A stretch of 64,000 nucleotides of DNA, from the NCBI GenBank assembly GCA_022496185.1, contig WTXG01000087.1:82930-146929 (forward strand), given 5' to 3'. The notes beneath the pieces are model-generated. The model worked only from the letters and a program-made list of their open reading frames with translations. It did not search any database and had not been told where the DNA came from. Every line of letters begins with the position of its first letter. Positions within the stretch are counted from its first letter, which is position 1. Source of the stretch: Multifurca ochricompacta. Its lineage: Eukaryota > Basidiomycota > Agaricomycetes > Russulales > Russulaceae. Shown piece by piece: positions 25,077-35,202 of the stretch. Position numbers and translations under genes: made by a program.

Positions 25077-25588
25077 TGTTGACACAGGACATGTCTGGAG
25101 ATGCTTCAGGCATCCAAGGTTTGCTTCAGCTGTAGATTAGATTAGATTAGATTCCGGAGTATCGGACTTTTTATGTTATCTTTATTACATTTCTTTCTCT
25201 CCTTACTCAGCTGACTAGTGATGTCCTTAATAATGCGCAGTAAGCACGTGATATCTCTTTGGCCAATGGCCTTTATCCCTCTCTGTTAATTGTCCGGCAC
25301 TTGTGGACTTATTCCCAGTGCACACAGACCATTTCCCCTGGCCCCTATGGGTATATAAGGGTGTCTGTTTTGTCTCTTTCACTTCAGAGTTCTTCTAACC
25401 TCTGAAGTGTAAGTTCCTTTTACTATACTCTTCCTTATCTTTGACTAACCATCTTCTGTAGACTACTTGTCTTTTAGGTCAGTAGTATAGTTGTATTAGA
25501 GTTCTTCTAACCTCTGAAGTACTACTTGTCTTTTAGCCTCACCACTACTAACCACAGTCAGTATAACCAGCAGCATGATTGTTTGACA
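25077..25588 (+). repeat. Copia C1 5' LTR
   Basis: TATATAA at 25352-25358 is a likely U3 promoter. About 22 nt further on, CACTTCAGAG and CTCTGAAGTG (25380-25389, 25400-25409) form a perfect 10-bp stem with a 10-nt loop at the expected RNA 5' end; parts of this segment are repeated near 25498-25520. Confidence 0.93.
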
Positions 25589-25607
25589 GGTTATGGGCCC
25601 TGCCGCT
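25589..25607 (+). promoter_or_regulatory. Primer-binding site, half-tRNA initiator-Met type
   Basis: Directly after the LTR: GGTTATGGGCCCTGCC. Its complement contains GGGCCCATAACC, the anticodon stem-loop of eukaryotic initiator tRNA-Met (CAU anticodon). Copia-class elements such as Drosophila copia prime from a cleaved half of this tRNA rather than from its 3' end; the placement here fits that mode. Confidence 0.7.
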
Positions 25608-25820
25608 CATACTGATCTGTGATTCCCTTTTGTTCATCAACAGCCCAACTCGCTCTTTGCACACAAGCTCACAAAAGCTTCAAAGTCTTTCCCACCAGCT
25701 TCTTCCTGTGAGCTTTCCTATTTACTGTTTGTGCACCTTAACACCCCACAGGATGATGCAGTCTACTGTGTTGAGGTTTCAGCACCCCGATCGAGGGACA
25801 TTCAATCTCAGGAAAAGTAT

Positions 25821-25893
25821 AGCCATGTTGGGGATTGAACCCAAGACCCCAGACATTCCAGGTCCAGTGCTCTAACCACTGAGCTACATGGCC
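25821..25893 (-). tRNA. tRNA-like sequence within the copia leader
   Basis: On the minus strand a 73-nt cloverleaf can be drawn: acceptor GGCCATG with CATGGCT (seven pairs, one G-U), D-arm GCTC/GAGC, T-arm TTGGG/CCCAA with loop TTCAATC. A box TAGCTCAGTGG and B box GGGTTCAATCCCC are perfect. The anticodon arm is irregular: a 6-bp stem with loop CTGGAAT, or a 5-bp stem with a 9-nt loop. With the 7-nt loop the anticodon would be GGA (Ser), but the short variable loop is wrong for Ser. It is a degenerate tRNA or tRNA-derived SINE head more likely than a working tRNA gene. Confidence 0.55.
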
Positions 25894-26721
25894 TTGGGAA
25901 CTTCAAGGTGGTTTCTGTGTGTTATGCCCTAGCCATAACCAGTCCACCCATGTACATGTGCCATTACTAGGCTTCAGGCACTTCTCAACATACTGCTCAT
26001 CCTGAACTGTTTGGCTAGCCCTTTGGGGTTCTTGCAAAAGGTGATGAGGGACCCTAAGTGGGTGAAACACCTTAAGCTCCTTGAGTGCACACTAGGTATT
26101 AGTAAATTCATAGTTATAGCTGGGTTTTCGTCCCATAGATAGCTTTAGTAGGCCTATAGCCAGAAGCTTGTGGCTTTAAGTCCAGTCAATGCTTGGCTCT
26201 ATCTGTAAGCCGGGTTTAGCGACCTGCATGTGGAGTTTAGGGTCTAGAACAAGGCATGGGTAGTCACTCCCATGACGCTTGGGCTCGATACAAGTAGGCT
26301 GCACTACTATAGTCTATACATAGTAGATATAGTCTTTATCTCTGGGCATAAGTATCCGTTGCCTTTGTAGGGTAACCACGCCCTACCAGAGACAGACTAG
26401 ACATCTACTCAGTCATGGCCCCAATCATCTAGGGCTTAATCATGGACTCCACCACCAGCATTAGAGGAAGGGCTATACACCCTTTGTCTCTAATGGAACT
26501 TGTGGTTGGCTCCTCCATGACATGACTCCCAGTCCTGACTACACTAGACACTCTGGCTAGTCTACCAGAGCTTATGTCTGGTTGCAGGATTGCACTAGAC
26601 AGCTTTACTATACCTAGAAAGTCGCACAACAGAGGCAGGACCTTCTTAGGTTCTGAAGCATAGCGCCACAGTATGGGGTGGCACTCTTAAGCGAGACCTG
26701 GGCACTGGTTCTAACTGCTCC
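25894..26721 (+). other. Copia C1 leader, non-coding
   Basis: Long untranslated stretch between the primer site and gag. No open frame of note and no similarity I recognise apart from the tRNA-like piece before it. Confidence 0.5.
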
Positions 26722-27650
26722 TTGGAACCAGGAACAACTTATATAACATCTCAAATGCTGTCCTCAATCATCTTCCCTCCCTCCTCCAAGATGGAGTGCC
26801 TCGACGGGTCGAATTGGCAGATTTGGTCTGCCAATTTCAATGCCCTTTTGAGGATGAATGGGCTCAGAAGGCACGTTTTAACTGCCTACCCTGATATGCC
26901 CCTCCTTCCAGAGGATAAAGAAGAAAAAGAAAAAATGCAAAAGAGGTTCTTGATCCCATCCTTAGGGAATGGATGGGAGAAGAGGAAATGTTGATTGGGC
27001 TACTCTATCTAAATGTAACCCAGGAGGTTTACAGTCAAGTAACCTCTGATGCCAACTATCCTTCTCTTTTTGAGAAGTATAGTAAGTTGGAACAGCTTTA
27101 CGGTGCTGTAGGGAGCATGGCCACATATAATTTGTGGCTTGCCCTGGTGTCCTTCCATCTTGATGAAGGACAGACATTCAGAACTCAATTACAAAAAGTT
27201 CTGGATGCCAGGAGTACCCTTAGGGAGAATGGGATGGAGGTCAATGACCTCCAGATGAGCTTCATTTTATTGAAGGCTCTCCCAGACTCCTACAGTGCCA
27301 TTGCTGGCTCCATACTGGCCTCTGGTGACCCAGAGTGTCTCTCTCCTCAGGACCTTGTGCAGAGGTTCCTAAATGAGGAAAGTCGCCTGGCAGGTCCCTT
27401 GGGAAGTGGTAGTGCAGTCCTATCTAAGGCTGCACCTGTCAAATCAAACAAAAATAAAAATTTATCACCACTTCCTGCTGCTGCCCCTAGTTCACAAGGG
27501 GTGGTTACTGCCAAAAGCCTGGACACAAGTCCAACGCTTGCGCAAAGAAGAAGAAGGACCTGGAGAATGCCAAAAAAGGCAAGGCAGGGAACAAGAAGAG
27601 GGCTGAGGCCCAACATGTAAACACTATAGCCACCGTAGTTAATGGTAGTG
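26722..27650 (+). pseudogene. Copia C1 gag
   Basis: Retrotransposon capsid (UBN2-like): LDGSNWQIWSANFNALLR near the N-terminus, LYGAVGSMATYNLWLALVSF and LKALPDSYSAIAGSIL in the middle, and a zinc knuckle C-GYC-QKPGHKSNAC readable only in a shifted frame (about 27508-27545). Frame breaks of one base occur near 26948 and before the knuckle near 27500. Confidence 0.85.
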
Positions 27651-27664
27651 GCAAAATAGAGGAG

Positions 27665-30600
27665 GTGCATGAAGCACCTTGCATTCGCCTTTATGTTCAC
27701 ACCAATAATCTGGACATCAACTCAGATTATTGGATGCTTGATAGTGGAGCAACGGCTCATTTCAGTCCAAACCTTGAAGACTTTGATACGTATAAAGTCG
27801 ACACCACCCATGAAGTATCACTAGGTGACAACTCCATAGTCAAAACAAATGGAGTTGGCACTGTGGTAATCAGGACTGATCAAGGTTTTGACCTGGAATT
27901 GAGTGATGTGCTCCACATGCCTGGAGGACATAAAATACTCTCTGCCAGTGCCCTAGTAGAAAAAGGGGCAACTGTGTTCTTTGATAATAAGAAGGCAACA
28001 ATAAAATATGGCGATAATATAATAGCAGAAGCATGGAAGTTTGGCAAATTGTATTGGGTACTAGGCAAACACGTCCTAAACAGTATCCATACATCTGCAT
28101 CTGCCTCACTAGAAATCTGGCATCAAAGAATGGGCCATATGTCTAAAGAAGCCCTGAAGAGATATGCTTCTGAGGCGGTAAAAGGCCTCAGAATTAATAA
28201 TAGCCAAGTGGAAGACAAGCCTTGTTACAGCTGTGAAATGGGCAAGTCCCATCGTCTTCCATTTCCCCCATCTTCAAAGCGCACATCAGCCCCCCTTGAG
28301 ATCCTTCATAGTGATCTTGTAGGTCCCTTGCAGTGCAGTTCAATACAAGGGAATCTATACTTTGCCACCTTCTTGGACAACTTTAGCAAATACGCTTTAA
28401 TTGTTCCAATGAAGTCTAAAGATCTGTTTACACCAGTTTTTAATAAACTGAAGACACTACTTGAAAACAAATTTAATCATAAAATCAAGTGTCTTCATAC
28501 AGATCAAGGTGGCGAGTATGTGAACAAGTGCTGAAGGCTATGCTTGAAGAATTTGGCATAGAGCATAAACTTATGATGCCATATAGTCCACAACAGAATG
28601 GAAGGGCCAGAGGTTCAATAGAACCATTATGGAAAAAGGCACTAGCATGCTGCATGATGCTGGCCTGTCCCTCGGTTTCTGGGAGTGTGCTGTTGAGACA
28701 GCATGTCATATATATAATAGAACTCCCATCCATTCAATAAGTGGAAAACTCCGCTTGAGCTTCTGGTTGGGAACAAGCCAGATGTCTCGTATTTTAAGGT
28801 CTTTGGTTGCAAAGCCTATTATCATGTTCCAGAGGGCAAGCGCGTAAATTAGATCCCAAAGCTAGGGAAGCCGTCTTTGTTGGGTATGAGCCCACTCTAA
28901 GGGCTATACACTTTGGGATAGTTGTACCCGGTCTCTCATCTCTTCACGAGATGTTACATTTGATGAGAGATCCTTCCATCCCACTCTGGAAAGGACAACA
29001 GAGCAGATAAACCCAAAGAGCAACCTAGTGAAGGTGGCTCATTTACTTTACCTGGTGGCAATGTCCAGCCACCACCAGCAACGCTACACATGTTCCTGAG
29101 GCTCCTCAAGATGAGGAAGACCTAGAAGAGGAACAGGAGGACATTGTACCCCTCAATTAGCACCACAGCCTACCACACCCACACGTAATGTAGACACCAC
29201 ACACCCTCAGACAATATATCAGACCCCTCCATCACAAATCATGGAACCATCCTCCCCTCCCAAAAGAACCAAAGCAATCAGAAAATCACAAAGGATTGCA
29301 GACAGGATTCCTCAACCTAATTTTCAGAGGACAAGTCCACACTCTGAACGACGAGATAGGGCAATCCAAGAAGATTTAGACTTGGATACTGCACGTCCCA
29401 ATCGCAACATTGTCTGAATCCTCGCTTCTACAATGAGGATAATGCAGAGTTTGTGCAAGGTTCTTCCAGACTTGGTCAGATGGATCTACTCAATGCTGCA
29501 GGATCGCCTTATAGGGATCCTCTCACATTTAAAGAAGCAATGGAGTCTGATAATGCCAGTGACTGGCTTGAGGCATGTCAATATGAAATTGATGCCTTAG
29601 AAAAACTTAAAGTGTGGTGCCTTGAAGACCTTCCAGAAGGTAGAAAGGCTGTAAAGTCCAAATGGGTCTTTAAATTGAAAGCAGATGGACACTTTGTGCT
29701 AGGCTTGTAGCAAAAGGGTTCACCCAAATAGAGGGGGTGGACTTTGATGAAACCTTCTCCCCAGTCGCCAGATTTGAGTCTCTTAGACTGTTATTAGCGT
29801 TGGCCTGCGCTTGAGGATTGGGAAATCCATCAGATGGATGTCAAATCGGCATTCCTACATGGCGACCTGGATGAGGAGATTTATATGGAGCAACCAGTTG
29901 GTTTCATCATTGCTGGACAAGAGTCCAAAGTTTGTAGGCTACAGAAGGCTCTGTATGGTCTCAAACAAGCTTCCCGAGCATGGAACTTGCAATTCCATGC
30001 AGTTCTCAATGAACTGAGCTTCACTCGACGTACTCTGATGCAGGAGTATATGTGTATCATCACCAAGAGGGGGATGGTTCACTTTTCGTCATTTTATATG
30101 TTGATGACATCACTATACTTGGGTCCTCCACTAAGAAGATTCAATGGCTGAAGGACTCTCTATCTAGCCGATATGAGATGACCATCTTGGCGAAATCCAG
30201 TCTTACCTTGGAGTTAACATCACCAGGGATCGTCCTAACAAGACACTGGATATGACCAGACAGCCTATGTATCTCAATAGTAGAGAGGTTTGGAATGGGG
30301 GATTCCAACCCAGTATATACTCCTCTACCCTCTGGCGTGGATGTTCATTTGGTCAAGTTTGAAGACCAGGCATCTACCTCTGATATTAAGAGGTATCAGC
30401 AGTTAATGGGGTCTCTGCTTTGGGTGCAGATTGGAAGCAGACCTGACATTAGTTTCGCTGTTGCACGCCTTAGCCAATTTGCTTCCAACCCTTCCCAGCA
30501 GCACATGCGACTAGCAAAGTATGTCTTAGCCTATCTAAATGCTACAAAAGACTACAAGTTGCCTATTCTGGAGGGAATGGTGAAGTTGGCCTTCATGGCT

Positions 30601-31060
30601 TTGCGGATCCTCATGGGGAGATCAAGAGGACCGCCACTCCACCTCAGGCTATGTCTTTTTCCTTGCTAATGGAGCCATTAGTTGGTGCTCCAGGAAGCAA
30701 AAGACAGTAGCACAGTCCACCACTGAAGCCGAGTATATGAGCCTTGCTGAGGCTTCAAATCAGGCTGCTGGTATAGGACGTTTATGCAGGAATTGGGATA
30801 TGAAGTTAGTTCACCCATACAACTGCATTGTGACAATAAGGGTGCAGTAGATCTTGCATTAAACCCTGTCACAGGAAGGCAATCAAAGCACATACCAATA
30901 AAGTACCATGCCATTAGGGAGTATGTAGAATCACACCAGATTGACTTGGTGGAACTCCCACTGGAGAGATGCTGGCAGATGGCCTTACAAAGTCTCTGCC
31001 TAGATCATCTTTTGATCTCATGGTAACTGGATTTGGACTAGTGCTGGAATGAAAGAGCTG
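27665..31060 (+). pseudogene. Copia C1 pol (PR-IN-RT-RH)
   Basis: Protease YWMLDSGATAHF (27728-27763), integrase zinc finger WHQRMGHMSKEAL...CYSCEMGKSHRLPF, integrase core starting LHSDLVGPLQ with CLHTDQGGEY, reverse transcriptase from [12 protein letters not shown] through FLHGDLDEEIYMEQP, ALYGLKQASRAW and the catalytic YVDDITILG (about 30100), and RNase H with [20 protein letters not shown] and [12 protein letters not shown]. The reading frame breaks repeatedly (near 28530, 28800, 29150, 29700, 30290, 30600). Several breaks are single-base losses, matching those in the host genes, so error and true decay cannot be separated here. Confidence 0.9.
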
Positions 31061-31319
31061 GAATCTGGAGACTTTGTATACCAGTCTCACTTTCCCACCA
31101 TGAGCAAAGTTCTTGACTTCGAGAGTGACGCAAGAGGTGTGTATGGTTTCAGTTTGCATAAGCGAATCACTGCGATATGCCTCTGAACACCATGCTCTTC
31201 TCACTGCACTTGAGAGTTAGAGAAGTTGGATCTCTGGCGATATGTTGTTCAATTATGAACAGCAGTGTGCTCATTTAACTCATTTCCACTTAATGATCGA
31301 TGCCTTCACCATGGAGGGA

Positions 31320-31831
31320 TGTTGACACAGGACATGTCTGGAGATGCTTCAGGCATCCAAGGTTTGCTTCAGCTGTAGATTAGATTAGATTAGATTCCGG
31401 AGTATCGGACTTTTTATGTTATCTTTATTACATTTCTTTCTCTCCTTACTCAGCTGACTAGTGATGTCCTTAATAATGCGCAGTAAGCACGTGATATCTC
31501 TTTGGCCAATGGCCTTTATCCCTCTCTGTTAATTGTCCGGCACTTGTGGACTTATTCCCAGTGCACACAGACCATTTCCCCTGGCCCCTATGGGTATATA
31601 AGGGTGTCTGTTTTGTCTCTTTCACTTCAGAGTTCTTCTAACCTCTGAAGTGTAAGTTCCTTTTACTATACTCTTCCTTATCTTTGACTAACTGTCTTCT
31701 GTAGACTACTTGTCTTTTAGGTCAGTAGTATAGTTGTATTAGAGTTCTTCTAACCTCTGAAGTACTACTTGTCTTTTAGCCTCACCGCTACTAACCACAG
31801 TCAGTATAACCAGCAGCATGATTGTTTGACA
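31320..31831 (+). repeat. Copia C1 3' LTR
   Basis: 512 bp, same length as the 5' LTR, preceded by a short purine tract (GGAGGGA) that may be the polypurine primer. Confidence 0.93.
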
Positions 31832-31852
31832 TGGCTTTCCTGAAGTCTGGGC

Positions 31853-32313
31853 TAGTGATGTGCCTGGCCCAGCTCAAAGCCAGAAGCCAGGCCAAGCCAG
31901 GCCATTGTGATGGCCCAGCAAGGGCTTTGGCCCAGCTCAGAGAAGCTAAAAGCCAAAGCCACCAGCTCAGGCCATGGCTTTCAACAGCACATACAAGTGC
32001 AATAGCAATTGTCAAAATCAGTAGAAATCTGATCACAAAGTGGTTGATTTGGGTCATGTGATCATGTTTATTGTGGCATTTCAAACTTTTTCTTTGATAT
32101 AGCTTTGCAATATGTAACACACCAAGTCAGATTTGGATTAGCTGAACTATAACTACTAGTTATATGTCATAAAATTTTCTCTGCCAAAAGCCACGGCTTG
32201 GGCCAAGCTGTCTGTGGCAGCTTTGGCTTGGCCCAGACTTCAGGAAAGCCAGAGCCACCTCAGGCCAAGCCAAAGCCATGGCTTTTGGGCCAAGCCAGGC
32301 TGGAACATCACTA
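31853..32313. mobile_element. Inner hAT-type MITE, complete, 8-bp TSD
   Basis: 461 bp with ends TAGTGATGTG...ACATCACTA, flanked by the direct repeat GTCTGGGC (31845-31852 and 32314-32321). Long imperfect inverted arms rich in GGCTTGGCC/GCCAAGCC. An 8-bp TSD and TAGNG-type ends are hAT hallmarks. No coding capacity. It is inserted in another copy of itself. Confidence 0.88.
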
Positions 32314-32430
32314 GTCTGGGCTGAGCCAAAGCCACCACAGACAGTTTGGCCCTGGCCTGGCTTGGCCCAAGCTGCAGCTTTTGGCAGAGAAAGTACATAT
32401 TTTATGATGCCTAGAACTAGTAGTTTTTTT

Positions 32431-32820
32431 TCCTTTTTTTGAAATCAAGTTTTGAGACAAGCACCAGCCATGCAGGCCCAAGTGCACAGGTGAGACATGC
32501 CATTGTGCAAGCTCACACACACTGGGGCCACAGTCATATACTTTGTCTTTATTGTTGTTAAATAGCCTTACTATATTCCTTATGATGTATCTCTTGTTAC
32601 AATGTCCCATTAGCAAAGTACTTGTAAATACTTTTAAAGGCAGCTCAAATTGCCTTGAATAATCATTGAAGTTATTCCAAAGACACTCCCTCTCCTGCTC
32701 ACATTCTAAGTCATTCCAACTCATTGGTATCCTTATTTCATATGCTAGCCCCATGATGCCACTAAACTTGCCCACAAACTCCATATTAAACAGTCATGAT
32801 GTACAGCTACTGGCTGTGTG
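32431..32820 (-). other. Unassigned stretch with a minus-strand open frame
   Basis: An open frame starting at 32784 (MEFVGKFSGIMGLAYEIRIP...) runs leftwards for over 100 codons before entering MITE sequence. Composition looks protein-like, but I recognise no family. It may be internal sequence of the outer MITE's parent element or an unrelated host remnant. Confidence 0.3.
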
Positions 32821-33458
32821 TAGTGATGTGCATGGCTCAGCTCAAAGCTGTAAGCCAGCCATTTCTGAGCTGGAAAAAACTGGGCTGACATAGGCTGTGA
32901 AAACAGCTTCCAGTGGCCCATGGCTCAGGCTTAAGGTTTGGAAAGCCTAAAGCCATGGCCTAAGCCATGGCTTTTGGTGGCTGAGTCACACTTTCTATGA
33001 ACCAGAATACCAGTACAGAGATAGTCCAACATAATTGTGATTGCATTTAGATTTTAGATAAAACAATTGATGAGATAAAAATGCATCTTACATTAATCAA
33101 GATACTGAGTATATACATCTCAAATCAATCATGTGATTAAATCACATTGCCAGATAATGTGTTTGTTTACTTTAATTTAGTAGCTGATATAGTACATCTA
33201 AATAGGAATTCTGAAGGAAATGGGCATGGTGCAGACTTATATTTTAGATACTTTGTTAACTTAGAGACTTAGGTGCTTGTGATAATGCAATAGCAACTGC
33301 TTTATCTATAGCAGATTTAGTGGCTTTATACAGCTACTAAATCAAAGTAAACAAATGCATGCATTATCTTGCTTGTTAATGAAAGTGATTTAATCACATG
33401 ATTGATCTGAGATGTATATACCCAGTATCTTGATTAATGTAAGATGTGTTTTTATCTC
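32821..33458. mobile_element. Related hAT-type terminus with an internal foldback
   Basis: Begins TAGTGATGTGCATGGCTCAG, like the inner MITE's left end. Further in, arms 33072-33192 and 33331-33458 are inverted copies of each other (for example TTACATTAATCAAGATACTG and its complement), with a ~140-bp spacer. The right end abuts a copia LTR at 33459, so the element may be truncated. Confidence 0.6.
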
Positions 33459-33475
33459 TGTCAAACAATCATGCT

Positions 33476-34070
33476 TGTTACGATCCCCACCTAGCAACCC
33501 ACTTTTCTTCACCATCCCTAATGATGACCCTGCTCTTCCCCCTACACTACACTTCATGATTACATCTCCCTCCTGGGATCCATCACATGCATTGCTGCCA
33601 TCCCCATGACCTGTTTGTATCTGTTGATGCAATGCTTGCCCATATTTACCTCATTATCTGCTTATCTCATTATCTCCTTATCTTTATGACCAGACACTTA
33701 CTTAATTCCCTATCAGAAGCCAGGCTTTATGCCATCTGCTTTCATCTATTTGGGCCCACATGACTCAATATCCTTATCTCTTAGATGCTCACTAGATTAC
33801 ACATATAAGTCTGCTGTAGTTACACTGTAGACCTCAGACTTGACTTATTGAATACATCGGTGCCTGTCTTTTGGACATCTCCTTTGAATCTCTGACTCAT
33901 CTGTCTCAGTGCTTTTGGCACTTCTCCACTCAACATCATCTTAGGGTACAGCCCCTTTGACTTTGACTCATCCCACTCAACACTCCAAGAAGCCTTGTTG
34001 GTTCTTACCCGAATACGCGAATGAACGCTGTCACACAAGTTGTGTGGAATGTCCTGCACCAGACGTAACA
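33476..34070 (+). repeat. G0 5' LTR
   Basis: TGTTACGATCCCC...AGACGTAACA. Contains a TATAAG-type box then AGACTTGACTT; the following PBS reads AAGTTGAGTCT. Each is a CpG-decayed form of the AGACTCGACTT/AAGTCGAGTCT pair that is perfect in G1. Confidence 0.92.
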
Positions 34071-34089
34071 TCAAGTTGAGTCTCTCATC

Positions 34090-35038
34090 ATGGCTTCCAG
34101 CTGCAGTCAGACCCTCTTTCGAGAAGAACTCATCAACCACAGAGATGAGAATAATCTTTCACAGCAAGTACTTGGCTCTGCCACCTGGAAAGACTTTGAA
34201 TCTGAGTTTGGATACTATGTCTATCATGATGGAAGATACCAACTGGTAGAATATGACAACAAGAAAAGAGTTTGGTATCATATCTGATACTCAGACAGCT
34301 GACACTCTTGGGTCACTACAGGACCTGCCCCACCTGAATTTGGACTAGGCCCATGGAGAGAAAATCCCCTGGCCATTGTCACGGACTCTGAACCAGAAGA
34401 GTACGTAGAAGAACACAGTGAAGACACACCAGTATTAGCATTGACTACACCCCTGGTTGCACCCAAAGTTGTCATGATCAGAGCCCCTGCTTTGACAACT
34501 CCCCAGATATCAATACAATCCACTGACACTGTTACCCCATTCTATCAGAACATGTCAACTATTGCTGCCCAACTCCCCGACCCAGCCCCTCCTCCCCCAG
34601 CTGTTGCACCCCCAAACATTCCCCCACCATCAGGACGACTCTCAGGAGTCCTGCCCCAGACCTTTATGGGGGATTGCTCCCAGAGCAAGAAGTTCATGCT
34701 GGAGTTCACCACATTCAAGAACTTCAACCATGATGTCCCACAAATCGTCAATCCCTTCCAGCATGCCAACCTCTTTCTCTCCCTTATCAGAGGTGATACA
34801 GTAGATGATTGGATGATGGAACAGCTGGAATGGCTGAATGAGCAAGTCGAAGGTGGATGCTGCACCACAAGTGAAGGCCTGTGGGAAACCATTGCCCAGA
34901 GGTTCAAAGATGCATTCACAGATGGGCAGGCAAAGCAGAAAGCAGTGAGAGAGCTGAAATCACTAAAGATGGAAAAAGGAGAACTCAATGCCTATGTGGC
35001 AAAGTTCAGGAGCCTGGCAAACTGAGCAGGGTATGTGA
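34090..35038 (+). pseudogene. G0 gag, truncated and CpG-decayed
   Basis: Aligns residue by residue with the intact G1 gag for ~316 residues (QTLFREELI..., LGSATWKDFESEFGYYVYHDGRYQ, MEQLEWLNEQVE, GLWETIAQRFKDAFTDGQAK). In-frame TGA codons replace G1 arginines (WYHI-stop-YSDS-stop), and many R-to-C/H/Q changes mark lost CpGs. Homology stops after AKFRSLAN-stop-AGY. Confidence 0.9.
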
Positions 35039-35202
35039 CGGAATTTGGACTGACAAAGGTGACATGGCTGACTGATGACCGAGATGGACTTGTTGTTCTG
35101 AAACGCTACTTACTGTTTGCTTACTGAGGGCTCAACCCCTCCATGTTCTCCTTAGTTCTAGCCAGTTCTATTGCGCAACCAGTAGATAATACATCATAGT
35201 AC

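Larger units (their letters stand above)
25072..31836 (+). mobile_element. Ty1/copia retrotransposon C1, full length with 5-bp TSD
   Basis: Two 512-bp LTRs (25077-25588 and 31320-31831) beginning TGTTGACACAGG and ending TTGTTTGACA, flanked by the direct repeat TGGCT (25072-25076, 31832-31836). Only about three differences are visible between LTRs, so insertion is fairly young. Internal order protease-integrase-RT-RNase H is that of copia. The coding region has many frame breaks, so the copy as given is not competent. It sits inside a hAT-type MITE. Confidence 0.93.
25010..32430. mobile_element. Outer hAT-type MITE, split by copia and by a second MITE
   Basis: Left end TAGTGATGTTCCAGCCTAGC at 25010, preceded by GTTTTGTA. 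The element continues to 25076, is broken by the copia element (25077-31831), resumes at 31837, is broken again by the inner MITE after 31844, and resumes at 32322 through at least ~32430. The joined pieces match, in order, the reverse complement of the inner MITE's right half (GGCTTTCCTGAAGTCTGGGC, CACAGACAG, TTTTGGCAGAGAAA). The right terminus (expected ...ACATCACTA) was not found, so the distal end is lost or too diverged. Confidence 0.75.
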
